64,000 bases of DNA, taken from assembly GCA_004154925.1 (NCBI GenBank), contig QJNS01000176.1, forward strand, positions 103,629 through 167,628, read 5' to 3'. The number at the start of each line of letters is the position of its first letter. Within the stretch, counting starts at the first letter, position 1. Made by a program: the position numbers and the translations under genes. The stretch is from Monosporascus cannonballus. Taxonomy: Eukaryota; Ascomycota; Sordariomycetes; Xylariales. The notes under the pieces are model-generated. The model was not told the origin of the DNA, made no database searches, and was given only the letters and a program-made list of their open reading frames with translations. Positions 36,124 to 47,389 of the stretch are shown here, in pieces.

Positions 36124-37321
36124 ACCACGGAACGGAAGTCGGGACCCAAGGATGTCGGAATGGCTGAGCACAGCCTCTCGGGATATCCGTTCCTCGATCC
36201 AGCGAAGACGCCAGTACATGTCCCGGCCCCCATCGGACCAAACCAATAAGCTGGAAAGAAGTATGCTGATCAACTCGGCCACATGACGGAATCACAGGGA
36301 GCCACAGGTGCTGGCCTCGTGGTGCCGGACGCTGAAGCCGTTACACACCAGGACATTGAGTCGACAGCAAGTGAGCCTAGAGTACTGGAAGCTACGTCAA
36401 TACGATCTCCCGTCACGGATGCCACGAACGTAGTCGATTGCATGTGGGACAGCAGGATAAAATATGGTTTACTAGTTAGCGAATAATCAGGGAGTAGCGC
36501 ACTTTGTCACATAGCGTAATTACAATAAACTCATATCAATCGCGAACTTTGCCCCCCCTGACGGCAGGAACACGAGCGTTGACATCTTCATCCACGGAGC
36601 CAACCGATAGGAGCAAGCGCGCTTCACCTCCTCGGTCAGAAGTCCAGCGTTGAAAGATCCGTGGGTTTCCTGATAATATGGCTATAATCAACGTGGCACT
36701 CTTTGGAGGCCCGAAGTCAGGGGAAATACTCATATTTTCTTTGTATAGTATGTCTTGCTAGAAGGTGGCTAAAGAAAGTCGACAGGAATCACTTGGTATG
36801 TCAGGGCGGCATTAATGAGCTTCCCGAGATGATCGTTAAAGTGGGACTATTTCTTACATAAACATAAAGGAGAGCAATATTTCAACTGCGACCTCTCAAA
36901 GGAGCTAACTTGTCATTGTAGAATTCAATCAGGGGTTGGGAAATAGCTGTTTAGTCTCTATCTACAAGAAGCGAAAGGAGATTACCGTTATACCACCAGA
37001 CGTAATGAGCGACGGTTTAAGTTTACCAATTCTTGGGGGATCCCCGTCGAGCGTATACGATTGACCAGTGAGCTTGATTCACGTCACAACGTGACCTTTC
37101 CGCTCTTGCGGCAATGCCGCCGCCAATGGAGGATAGCGTGCAACCACGCGAGTAACGAGTTCCTATTGACCCGTGCGATTTCGCGTATTCGTCCTGGAAC
37201 AATTATAAAGAGAGACGGTCCATGGTCTGGCCCTACAGCGACCTTCCGTCCTGGCCGCCTCTCGCCAATCGAATGAACTCTGCCAACCGATTCCGTCTCT
37301 GCGTTTCATGAACTCGCGACG
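36124..37321. other. Intergenic, including an open extension after the RNase H stop
   Basis: The frame of the RNase H gene continues open for 41 codons after the TAG at 36121-36123 until TAA 36247-36249, then again to 36486. The remainder to 37321 shows nothing assignable and holds the promoter of the phosphatase gene. Confidence 0.35.
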
Positions 37322-39045
37322 ATGAGGCCGCTATCTCGGGCGTGCATTGCCGTGCTGCTACCGGCTTCGATAGCAGCACGCGGCCGAGCCGTCGACCTGG
37401 GCTGGTATCCGCCACGCAAGACGGACATCAATAATCTCACGGCGGCGCTGAATAGCGAGGGCGTGTACGGCTTCATATTCAGCACGTCCGAGACGCCGGA
37501 TGATCTGTACGGGACCTACAACTGGTGCAACATGCCGCACGTCCGGAAGACCGAGTACGTGAAGGCCCCGGGCCAGTATGAGTTGCAGTACGTCGAGATA
37601 GTGAGTAGCGTTCTCTATGCCGGCCGGAGCTTGTATGCGTCGCGCATTGGGGTTTGTCAAGCTTAACGGCCCCCGACAGATCCAGAGACACCACAAGAGG
37701 ACCCCGTACGCGAGCAACGCCTTTCCCGTGGAGCCCTACCGGTGGGACTGCGACGACCAGGGCCTGTTCTACTACGGGCAGCCGCTCTCGGACGGGGGCA
37801 GGCAGGCCGCCGAGGGCTACTGGCGGGGCTTCGCCCCGGCCGCCAACCCCTTCGCGCCGTCGGGCTGGGTAGGCACCTGCTCGTTCCCGCAGATCACGAC
37901 GGGCGGCCTGGACGACTCGTGGACGCACGGCGAGGACCTGTACGGCGTGTACCACGACCTCCTGGGGTTCCTGCCGGGCCGGGGAGGCGACTGGCGCGGG
38001 AAGGTGGCGTACCGCGTGACCAACAACGTCATCACGAGCCAGGTGGCCGGCATGCTCGTCGGCGGGACGTGGGGCACCGCGGACCGGATCCCGCTGCTGA
38101 TCCAGGCCGCGGGCGTCGACAGCCTGGAGCCGCGGTACGGCTGCCGCGCGGGGAGCGCGCTCCTCGGCGACATCAGGTCGGGCCCCGGCTGGCGGGAGCA
38201 CCTCGACCGCGGCGCGGGCCTGTTCGCGGCGCTGGACGGCGTCTCGGGGGTGCCGCCCGGCGACGCGGGCTTCCACGCCAGCTTCGACCGCTACTTCGAC
38301 AACCTGTCGGCCCGGCAGTGCCACGCGAAGCCGCTGCCGTGCAGGCTGGTGGGCGGGCGGAACTCCACGGACTGCGTCGGCCAGGCGCTCGCCGACGCCG
38401 TCTACCGCATGGGCCAGTGGGAGTACTCGCACATCTACCGGGACGCCGGCGAGGCGTCGCTCGCGGCGTCCGTGGCGTCGTACGGCGTCTGGGTCGCCGA
38501 GCTGGGCGCGCACCTGCGGGACGCGATGGCCGGGAAGGAGGGCGCGCCCATATACGTGCACAATATCGCGCATGACGGATCGACGAGCCGGCTCCTGAGC
38601 ATACTACAAGTGGATGTCATGGTAAGTAATCCATCCACCCGGGAGGCACCTAGCTTATATCTTCACCTTCTTGTTCTTCGCCGCCGGCTTCCTTCCCGAG
38701 CCCGCGTTGTCCATGATCCGCGCATCTGGCGTACGGTGGATGCTTCAGCAGCAGTTGCTAATCAACATCCGGGTATAGGTGTGGCCCGGGATGGGAACCG
38801 AAATCGTCTTTGAACTGTACACAAAGCGTGGCGAGGTAGAAACGCACGAGAATGAGAAGACAGCCCAAAGCGGGCGGCATTACGTGCGAGTCCTGTTCGG
38901 TGGTCGGACGTTAAGGTCGTCCAATCCCAGCCTCGGACTAATCGATATGTTGCCCGTCGAAACACTGCTGGCGTATTTCGACGGGCTGGTCGGGAAGGGT
39001 GCTAGTCTAGTCAAAGGGAAATGCGATGGTTCTATACCCCTATGA
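37322..39045 (+). CDS. Secreted histidine acid phosphatase-family protein
   Basis: Histidine phosphatase superfamily, branch 2 (acid phosphatase/phytase-like), predicted extracellular. Exons 37322-37600, 37680-38621 and 38779-39045, all phase 0; 495 residues. A signal peptide is visible at residues 1-~23 (LSRACIAVLLPASIAARG). The catalytic motif is RHHKRTP at 96-102, where most members have RHGxRxP. The essential Arg-His and second Arg remain. The proton-donor HD pair is at 391-392 (NIAHDGS). Cysteines are spread evenly, fitting disulfides of a secreted enzyme. Exon 2 is very GC rich. A role in phosphate release is inferred from the family; the substrate is open. Confidence 0.87.
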
Positions 39046-39102
39046 ACAATGGATGTCATGGAAGATGCTGAAAGATAGAGAAGATAGCACCGCCGTCCTT
39101 TA

Positions 39103-40447
39103 CTATGCACACAGTGAAACCAGCTGCTTCTCGACGTCGCTCCATCTCGCTTTACGCATCGGGTCGAGTGCCCGCACCCTTTCTAGCCAGACCTGCAAAT
39201 CCCCCCTTTCGCCGTTGCGCCCAGCGCGTTCTTCTAGTCGTGCGAGCGCTACGCTATACTCCAGGAGGGCTACGTATATCCATTTAATACCGACGTAATC
39301 CTCGAGCAGATCCTTGATATCGTCAATCTCGCGTCTCAAATACGTAACCCTCTCATCCAGGGCCAGAGCCGGCGCTATCGTATTCCGGTCTTCACAGTTC
39401 GCAATCTGCGATATCAAGAATTGGTGATAATACCAGAGACTCTGATCTTCCGGACCAACATTCAACCCTTCCTTAACTAGCGCCAACTCCTTATCTAGGA
39501 ACTGCGCCCTCGCCTTGTCGTCGGCGCCCCGCTCGTCGAGCACCCGCAGAATGAGCCGACTGCGGCTATGCCAGGCCGAGAAGTTGGACAAGTCGCGGCC
39601 TATCTTCTCTTCGGAGTAGGCGAGCTCGTCCTCGGCCATGCTCTTCCCCTGCAGCGCGGAACTCTCGAGGTTGGCCACGACGTAGCGGCGGTAGCCCCAG
39701 GCGTGGAAGTTGCGGCGGTCCTTAACCAGCATCTTGGACGCCAGGCCGAGCTCGTTCTCCCACACTTTACGGGCCGCGGGCAGGGCTAGGCGCAGGGTGG
39801 CCTGCGATAGAATCCAGTGGCGGAAATTCCAGATCCAGTAGCACTTGGGAGACTCCAGGAGGAGCGGAATGGTGAAAGCTAGCTCGGACTGTATGACCTT
39901 GCCATCCGACTCTTCCTGCTGCTCTCTGGTCATCGTCGTCGCCGTCTCCTCCTCAGCTGTTGCACCACCCTGCCCAGTCGCCGGGGAGCTTGGGTCTGGC
40001 GGGGTCACGGCCGAGGAAGAGGGCGACGAGGGTTCGCAGGACGGTCCCGTAGTGGCGCTCGGAGAAGTACTCGGCGACGCCCTCGAGGGCCATGACCCAT
40101 CCGACCGTCTGCATAATAAGCCAGAGATTAGACAGCGGCGGCGGACGTTCCATATCGTGTAGTATTCCGGGTTGAGTCGCAGGAGTTTGGTGGTGAGCTG
40201 GAAGAGGGCGGGATCGTCGTAAGCGTTCGCGGCTACTTTTGCGCGGACCTGGTTCTCGGCGTCACGGTATGTCTCGATCTTAGCGAGGTCTTGCAGCCGC
40301 TGCTCTTCGGTTCGAGTTCGTACAGCACGGGCTACGCCATGCTATCCAGCCCAGAAGGGGGTCAAATCAGCATTCAATCGTAGGGATCAGGGGAGGGGGG
40401 GGGGCCGGATGTCCGGCATGGATGGTTAGTTAACTTACACTTGCCAT
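39103..40447 (-). CDS. BET4: Rab geranylgeranyltransferase (type II) alpha subunit
   Basis: Alpha subunit of the enzyme that prenylates Rab GTPases, acting with the beta subunit Bet2 and the escort protein Mrs6. Two exons: a 9-nt first exon 40447-40439 (Met-Ala-Ser), intron 40438-40342, then 40341-39103; 415 residues. The start continues HGVARAVRTRTEEQR, the conserved N-terminus. Prenyltransferase alpha repeats are plain: NPEYYTIWNVRRR, PKCYWIWNFRHWIL, RRNFHAWGYRRYV, NFSAWHSRSRLI, DQSLWYYHQFLI. Between repeats 1 and 2 lies a Ser/Pro/Thr-rich insertion of about 70 residues, a variable loop in fungi that is unusually long here. Convergent with the phosphatase gene, with only 57 bp between the stop codons. 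Confidence 0.9.
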
Positions 40448-41673
40448 GTCGAAGCCTTTCCTTTGGTGTTACATGGGTTTGGGCATGAGCATCAAATCAA
40501 CGAGAGATGCGTATGCAAAAGTACCTAAGCTCGACGAAGGATGATAAGGAAGAGAGCTGGGCCACACTGGGAAGGGTTGTGCTGTACTTCGTAGGAAGAC
40601 GTCAGATCATCGAGTATGTACCGGTATGTGTTCCACTATGTATGGTGGGGCTTTATTCAGCTAACAAAAAGTTGTACGTACTACGGGTACCAGGAAAAAA
40701 ATATTTAGCACAGCTTCAGGTACCGGCGGGGCGCGCTAGTAGCCACGCTATACAAGTTAGGTATAGATTTTGCATGGGTTAACGGCAGGTATATGCGAAG
40801 TGTTGCAGCCGTTTTGCTTTTTAGCAAAATGCGCTAATCCAAGGTGGGTTGTAACAATGCCCCACATACCTGACTCTGTGCTAAAAGATACCCATAACAC
40901 CATAGTATACACTAGACACAGTTATCGATAACGATGTGGGTACCCTGTAAGCACATTCCGCCCATGCCTCATTCCATACTCTGTCCTGTTGCCCTTAACT
41001 CATGACTTCCTATGTTCTTTACCCCTTCATAAGAGATATAAGAGACATGGAAACTTCGAGACCCTATAGATTCCATATGGTTATAGCGTGGTCGTTCTTC
41101 CCCCCCTTTTTTACCTAGGGGACTCTTGATTTCATTTTGTTCATGGTTCCATATCCCGGTTCCCTTCCAAGGTCGCCTCTAGATGGCCTTTCCTGGCATA
41201 CCCAAGTAAACATATGATGATGGCATGACATACGGGACTCCTTGAAGTGCTTCCTCCAACATGGCAATAGCAGCCGGTTGACATTGTAACCAGAAACTGC
41301 TTCATATCAAAACTAGGACCTTCTCCCCGAGACATCCCTACCTTGTGTGCTCAAGCAGTTAGTTATCTTATAGCGGACAGTTGATCGCGTACAAATCTGC
41401 ATATGCCCCTACCCTACATAGACTTTGCCTCTGCTTGAATATATCTTATACACCTAATCCGGGCGGCTACCCTATTGAATCGGGGAATGGCCACCACCAC
41501 GCTCATAAGAATAGCCTCCTCCTCTCCTTTATATTCTTCACCACCATCATCAATCCCAACGTCATGGTCCTCGCCGTAACCGAGGGACCATCTGGTACGG
41601 TAGGTCAAGCAGACAGCATTACATTCATTCTTTCGTTATCACTATTATTTCTTGGCACCTGCCCGCCATCACT
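40448..41673. other. Intergenic between divergent BET4 and ama1
   Basis: About 1.2 kb containing both promoters. C/T-rich and T-rich tracts near 41098-41120. No gene recognised. Confidence 0.4.
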
Positions 41674-43698
41674 ATGCCCATCCCCACACCAAGTGCCGAT
41701 CGCTTCGTGCCAATCCGAGGCACTCTGTCCCTAGGGGAGCGTTTCCGTTCGAGCAAGGAACCCCACGAATTGTCCGCCTCTGAGAGGCTGGTGCGGACCG
41801 ACAGCTCCACGCCCGATGCCTTCATCTCTCGCACCCGTCGGGCGGAGATGTCCGTCGTTAGTTCCCGAAGGGTCTCACGATCAGAGGGCCCAGACCACCG
41901 GGCGGGTCGGTTAAATCCAATAGCCCGAACTTAGAGTGTGTTGCCCACGAACTGACTGACGGCTGGTTGCAAACCAGGAACCACTCTAGCTGTCGGACTG
42001 GGTTCGAATACGTGCGATCTGGAGCGCCAGGTCAGCCAAGGCACTGTCTAGTCCGTCGGCGGTCTGGCACCCGGCGGATCCGCCATCGAAGGAGCTCGTA
42101 GCCGCCTCTTCAGTCCGGGCACTCACGCACGCCTCTACACCACTTCGTTCTCCAAGGTGCGGCCCGAGTCGGAGGAAGAGCAGGAGAAACACGAGGGTCG
42201 ACTAGCCCTCGCCCTCAAGATGGATCGGGTTCAGCGGGTTCTCGATTTCGACAGCTATGCGAAGACCTTTCCCCGCTGGAGGGGCGGCTCTCGGGGTAGG
42301 TCCCGCATCGATACGACGAGAACGACGTGGAATGGCACCGAATGGAGCAACGATGACTACGTTCCTAGGGCCCCTAGAGACGTTCGAGCTCTCCCCAATG
42401 CCCCTTTCAAGTGAGTTGCCCAACCTTTTGGCAGCCGAGGCAACGGCAGGATGTATTGATATCCATTCAGGGTTCTTGACGCGCCAGGTCTCCGCGACGA
42501 CTTTTACTGCTCCATCATGGCATACGACGCCAATTGCAACACGCTGGCAGTCGGTCTCGGCAACTTGTTATATGGTTGGTCGGAGGCCGCTGGTGTCACC
42601 CTCTTAAATGCGGGCCTCGGCGATGGGTCATGGCTGACATCAGTTGCCTTCTCATCGGAGCAAGGGGAGAAGTCCATTTTAGCCTTTGGCCGGTCGAACG
42701 GTCGTCTCTCGTTGATGTCTCTCTTCGAACACCTGCTGCCCCGATTCGAAACACAACAAGCGGCACCGGTGGCCTGCCTCAGCTGGCGTCCGATAACGAC
42801 CACCCGCGGATCGCTGAACCCCTTCAGCCCTGGAACACCGGTCCGAACGGAGAGTCTGTTAGTCGGGGACGAAACCGGTGACGTCTACTACTACTCCGTC
42901 GAATGGCCGGAAACCTAGGAAGTGAATCGCCACAACTGGCCCGGGGCAACGACCCTCCTCGCGAAGATCAAGGTGCACTCGCAGCAGATATGCGGCCTCG
43001 CATGGTCGCACAATGGGGAACAGTTCGCGACGGGCGGCAACGACAACCTGTGCTGCCTATTCGACCACGAGAAGATTATCGACGGGGAAGAAACTACGGA
43101 CAGCCGAGAGACCCCCGCGTGCAAGTGCGTACCTGCCGGCTCCGAAAGGCATAGGTGGCAGCACGGCGCCGCCGTCAAGGCGATCGCCTTCTGCCCCTGG
43201 CGCGAAGGCCTGATCGCCACAGGAGGCGGCTCTAACGACAGGTGCATCCACTTCTTCCACACGTCGTCCGGGGCGGCACTCGCCACCATCGCCGTAGCGG
43301 CCCAGGTCACGTCCCTGATCTGGAGCACGACGCGCCGCGAGCTCGCCGCCACCTTCGGGTACGCGCAGCCCGACCACCCGTACAGGATCGCGGTGTTCAG
43401 CTGGCCGGACTGCCGGCAGGTGGCCGCCGTGCCCTGGGAGGGCGAGCACCGCGCCCTCTTCGCGATCCCGTACCCGGCCGGCCCGAGCGACACGTACCGC
43501 ACCCGGGAACGCCGCCGCAGCCGCACGGCGGCCGAGGGGTGCATCGTGGTGGCGAGCAGCGACGAGAGCGTCAAGTTCCATGAGGTGTGGACGGCGGGCC
43601 GCAAGGCGACCACCGGGCTGGACAGCGGCGTGCTCGCCGGCAGCGACATACTGGAGATGAGCGAGGGAATCGACAAGGAAGGGGACATCATACGTTGA
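41674..43698 (+). CDS. ama1: Meiotic APC/C activator AMA1-like (Cdc20/Cdh1 family) with two in-frame TAG codons
   Basis: WD40 activator of the anaphase-promoting complex, used in meiosis and spore formation. Exons by hand: 41674-41905, 41978-42410, 42471-43698; 631 codons. The first intron has an ACTGAC branch and CAG acceptor; its donor (GTCGGT) is the least certain junction. Exon 1 has DRFVPIRGTLSLGERF and SPD-like STPDAFISR. Exon 2/3 carries the family signature ALPNAPFKVLDAPGLRDDFY, followed by WD repeats (NTLAVGLGNLLYGW, KVHSQQICGLAWSHNG, FATGGNDNLCCLFD, AVKAIAFCPW). TAG interrupts the frame at 42049-42051 (codon 102, GTV-stop-SVGG) and 42916-42918 (codon 371, WPET-stop-EVNRHNW). Everything else is open and conserved, so I call it a gene rather than a pseudogene. 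Translation past the stops would need recoding (see findings). Confidence 0.85.
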
Positions 43699-45595
43699 GT
43701 TCGGGGTGATGGCTTGGGGCTTGGAGTATGTGCTCTTGTTGGTGCAGGAGCGAAAAGACTGCATGGGCCGGGTTGACGAGGCAATTAAGCAAAGGAACAG
43801 TAGTTATCTCAGATAGATGGCCGTAGCGAACAGATCTTATAACATCCCATTCGACTTTCCGTGGTGTTCCCTGGCGCCGGCAAGGCAGCTGCTGGGAGTC
43901 GGCGTCGGATTCCGGCGGTAGGGTGGGCTGGGGGAAATCACCGGTATGTTCTTCACTCCTGTTGTTCGTCCAGGGCTCTTGAACAGGGTGGCTGGGATTT
44001 TGGTGGGGATCCTCGGTCTCGTCCCGAGAGAAACACCAGATGCCCCGTGCCTCTGCGTGGCAACATCATTACTATCCCCAGAATGCACCCCAGCACTGGG
44101 CTCAACATCTACATCCGCAGCAGAGTAAGATGGAAAAGGGGTTCAGGGGGCGCATGCCACATAGAAGCTCTAGCTTCAGCTGCCGAGATCGTTATGAGGC
44201 TACCGCTGTTGACTAGCCAGCCTTGACAAGAGTCTTACTTAGCTCATTCGACTGTGGGTAAGTGCGGAAGTGCATGGGTTCGCTAAATGTGCATTATGAT
44301 AGGTGCAGTCCCGACTCCCCTTTACCACGTGGAGAATAGAAAAAGCCCTGTGTCCTCTTCCCAACGCCGTTCACGACATCGCCTCATTGCTAATATGTAT
44401 TGACGCAACCGAGCGAAGGGGAGCAAGGGAGAGTATGTATGTCATTCGGGGGGTTCCTGAAACTGGGGGGTTAAGCCTTGGGGACTAAGCCGCTTTCGGC
44501 TCGGTCACGTTATTCATAGGTCATCTGCCCCGCCCTCCGACTGCGCCCACCCCACACACCCGCCAGCCTCCCGCCCCTCATTGCGTTGATTCCTCTCTAC
44601 GGGGTTCGTAAGATAGCAGGCGATAAGGCAAACTCAGAACAGACATAGTATGTACCTGTGTATGTATATAGGGTAGATTAGAAAGCAAAGCACAGGCCTC
44701 CGGTCCCAGTCATCATCTCTTGACCGCCTGACGCCTGATTGTGACAATGACTTATCAGAGCCACTCCGTGCGTCCATGTAGGTCCAGCAGATGGTCATTC
44801 ATCTGCAGCACATGAGGGAAGTCAGTGAGTCCTTCGGCCTGCAAATGGTAAGACCTACAGAATGGGGAGCCAGTAGTGAAATAAAGTACATTCTGGCAGG
44901 CAACACTCTCTCACTGTATCTTCCAGGAGATGAGCCACCTGCCGAGGTACCGATGAGAGTCGTATACAATACATAAAATTTATTGTTCACCACCAAAAGA
45001 TGGTTTAAAAACAATCATCACACCGTATTTTTTATCTTCGCTTTCAGATCTTCAGTCTAGCCAGCTTTATACGCTTGCGTTTGTAAAGTAGGTACGTGTA
45101 CCCAGCCCTTAGGTACCTTAGGTAGGTAGGGACTTTGAGAGTGGGGCAAAGAAGCCGATCAACAGTAGGCGGTAGGTGCATACAGGTGCTCAGCGGCTAA
45201 GTCTACACATTTGGTGGACGTTAGGTAGGTAGGTACCCTCCTCTCCTGCCTACAAACCTTCGAGGCTTCCATTCAACCTTGTCTTGTCTCATCTTTCCTT
45301 TCTCTCATCCTCCCGCACAACCTGAACCTTCTCATCCTCTCTTTCTTTCCATCAACCTTCCACTCACCTACAACCACCATCCATCAGCATCGACATCCCT
45401 TTCCGTCCGCCTAACAAAAGGCGGCTTCGCGACCACAACTCTTCCGCCCTTCTGATCGTTACGACCACTAAACCAACCCCAGGATCAATACCACCACCAA
45501 CATCCGCAGCAACAGCGGCTTCGGCTCTCTAGCACACCTATCGCCAAATCAGACATCGCCCGTTTAATCAGATAGTCGATCACCCTACATCCAAT
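43699..45595. promoter_or_regulatory. Intergenic and ATG8 promoter/leader
   Basis: About 1.9 kb. The last 500 bp look like a promoter and leader. Clusters of TAGGTACCTTAGGTAGGTAGG-type sequence lie at 45110-45130 and 45224-45238, followed by a long pyrimidine-rich (CTT/CCT) tract from 45240 to 45400 just before the ATG8 start. Open frames at 43861-44226 and 44791-44976 have no family features. Confidence 0.45.
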
Positions 45596-46303
45596 ATGCG
45601 ATCTAAGTTCAAGGACGAGCACCCCTTCGAGAAGCGAAAGGCCGAGGCCGAGCGTATCCGCCAGAAGTATGCCGACCGCATTCCGGTATGTCCTTTTTCT
45701 TTACTCTTTGATCGTTTGTTACTGTGTGTACTATTCGATCCGGCACTCATTAACGCTCTCCATGCGTCCTCGTGTCCCCCTTTGATAGAGACCTTTCTCG
45801 TTCTGCATCATCGCTGCGACCGCCGTGTTCGTTTCTGCCTGCCGGCGGCTCAGTACCCCGCTCTTCTTACCGTCTTCTGCCGCATCCGCAAGCATTTCCT
45901 GCGTTCAGATCACTAACCGCGTGCGCCTCGATTATAGGTAATCTGCGAGAAGGTCGAAAAGTCGGATATCGCGACCATCGACAAGAAGAAGTACCTCGTA
46001 CCCGCAGATCTTACTGTGGGCCAGTTCGTCTACGTCATCCGGAAGCGCATCAAGCTTTCTCCGGAGAAGGCCATCTTCATCTTCGTCGATGAGGTCCTAC
46101 CGCCTACCGCCGCTCTGATGAGCAGCATCTACGAGGAACACAAGGATGAAGATGGGTATGTTCCCTTTCCTCACTTGCTCCCTCTCGTCTCTTTTGGACG
46201 TCGGGGTCTGGCTCCAGAACAGCTACTGACCGACTCTCTTGCTCTCAGGTTCCTCTACATCACGTACTCGGGCGAGAACACATTCGGCGAGGAGGCCTCT
46301 TAA
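45596..46303 (+). CDS. ATG8: Autophagy ubiquitin-like protein ATG8
   Basis: Ubiquitin-like modifier conjugated to phosphatidylethanolamine on autophagosomes. Three exons: 45596-45685, 45938-46155, 46249-46303; 120 residues, as in other ascomycetes. The sequence is nearly invariant in the family: [64 protein letters not shown]. Gly116 follows Phe115 and is the site exposed by the Atg4 protease, which would remove EEAS. The first intron (252 nt) is long for this window. There is a C/T-rich leader upstream. Confidence 0.98.
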
Positions 46304-47389
46304 GTACCTTAGATGCTCACTTTCTTGATTGGCGTTACGGGAACGGCTTGCTTGCTCGCTTTTCACACGTTGCGACCCTGAATAATGGATGGGGTTGGCT
46401 GGACTACGCACCCTAGGCGGGCAGTGAAACCAACCATCCCACCACTGGCCGGGTGGATGTCTCTGCTGGGCCTGTGATTTTTGGGGATAAAGGAGAACTC
46501 ATTATGAGCTATGGCAGTGTTCTTATCCTTTGGTAGATCGAGGGCAATACCAACTTTTACTCCCGTCGCGGCGATTTCGATTCGTGCCGTTTCCGCTTAG
46601 CAATCCGCCCGTGGAAACGATCTCGGAAGGGGTGGCATATTTCGAAGGGGAAAGAGACTAGAATTTGACAGACATGTCCTTACCCCCCGTTTGACGCACT
46701 TATAAGCAAGCCCGGTGTGGGTAGCCCAGTCGATTCCTCAAGGGGCTCTTCATGCGAACTTTCCGGCGGGATGTCATCACGGGACCATACCTTCAAGCGA
46801 TCGCCTGATCCACCAACTCCGGAAGGCTCCTGAAGATAGTCTATGAGCAGGCTCACTAAAGCACGCGTCTGTGTGTAGTCAACGAGGACTATTAAGTCAC
46901 TGTTCCATCTGCGACCGCACCCTGCTAGCAGGCAACACGCTCTTTGTCTTTCTGCCACGTGAAATAGGCTCCTGGCTGACAAGACGGGAGACGTCGGGCT
47001 TGTCAAATAGTGTGGATGAGGCATCCTCAGCTATGGGGGAAACATATGACTCCGTAATAGAAGAAGGCCTGAGTAATGGATCATCCAGCGCTACTAATAT
47101 ATTCACCCCCCTTTTAAATGTGTTCTCGGGGTGCTGTAAGGATCCTGAGTGACGAAAGGCATCAATGGGCTGCGGAATCACCTCACTCCATGTAGGAGTA
47201 TGAGACCAGACAAGGGCTATAAAGCTGTATTCCTCCCGAACGCAGGCCAGGAGTCAGGGCTGCTAGAGGTATCGTAATGTGAATGCTCTTTAGAACCAGC
47301 CCGATCATAATTCCCGTAAACAGGGGGCCGCGAGCACAAGATACTCACGATTTCCCATGCCATGTTCTCTATGTCGTTGTCTACTGAAC
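46304..47389. other. Intergenic with unassigned open frames
   Basis: The first ~350 bp is the ATG8 3' region. Minus-strand frames at 46680-47024 and 46897-47181 have moderately codon-like composition (for example DDIPPESSHEEPLEE), but I cannot join them into a gene or recognise a family. Confidence 0.35.

Noticed and set aside
37742..38575. Long Arg/Gly/Pro-rich frames over the phosphatase gene on both strands
   Set aside because: Shadows of a very GC-rich exon; the frame with RHHKRTP and the HD pair is the real one.
42895..42925. An intron removing the second TAG of ama1
   Set aside because: The only GT-AG pair around it gives about 21 nt, far below workable intron length, and would delete conserved residues.
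46680..47181. Minus-strand frames as the C-terminus of a gene continuing from the macro-domain remnant
   Set aside because: I could not find in-phase splice sites joining them and no motif supports it.
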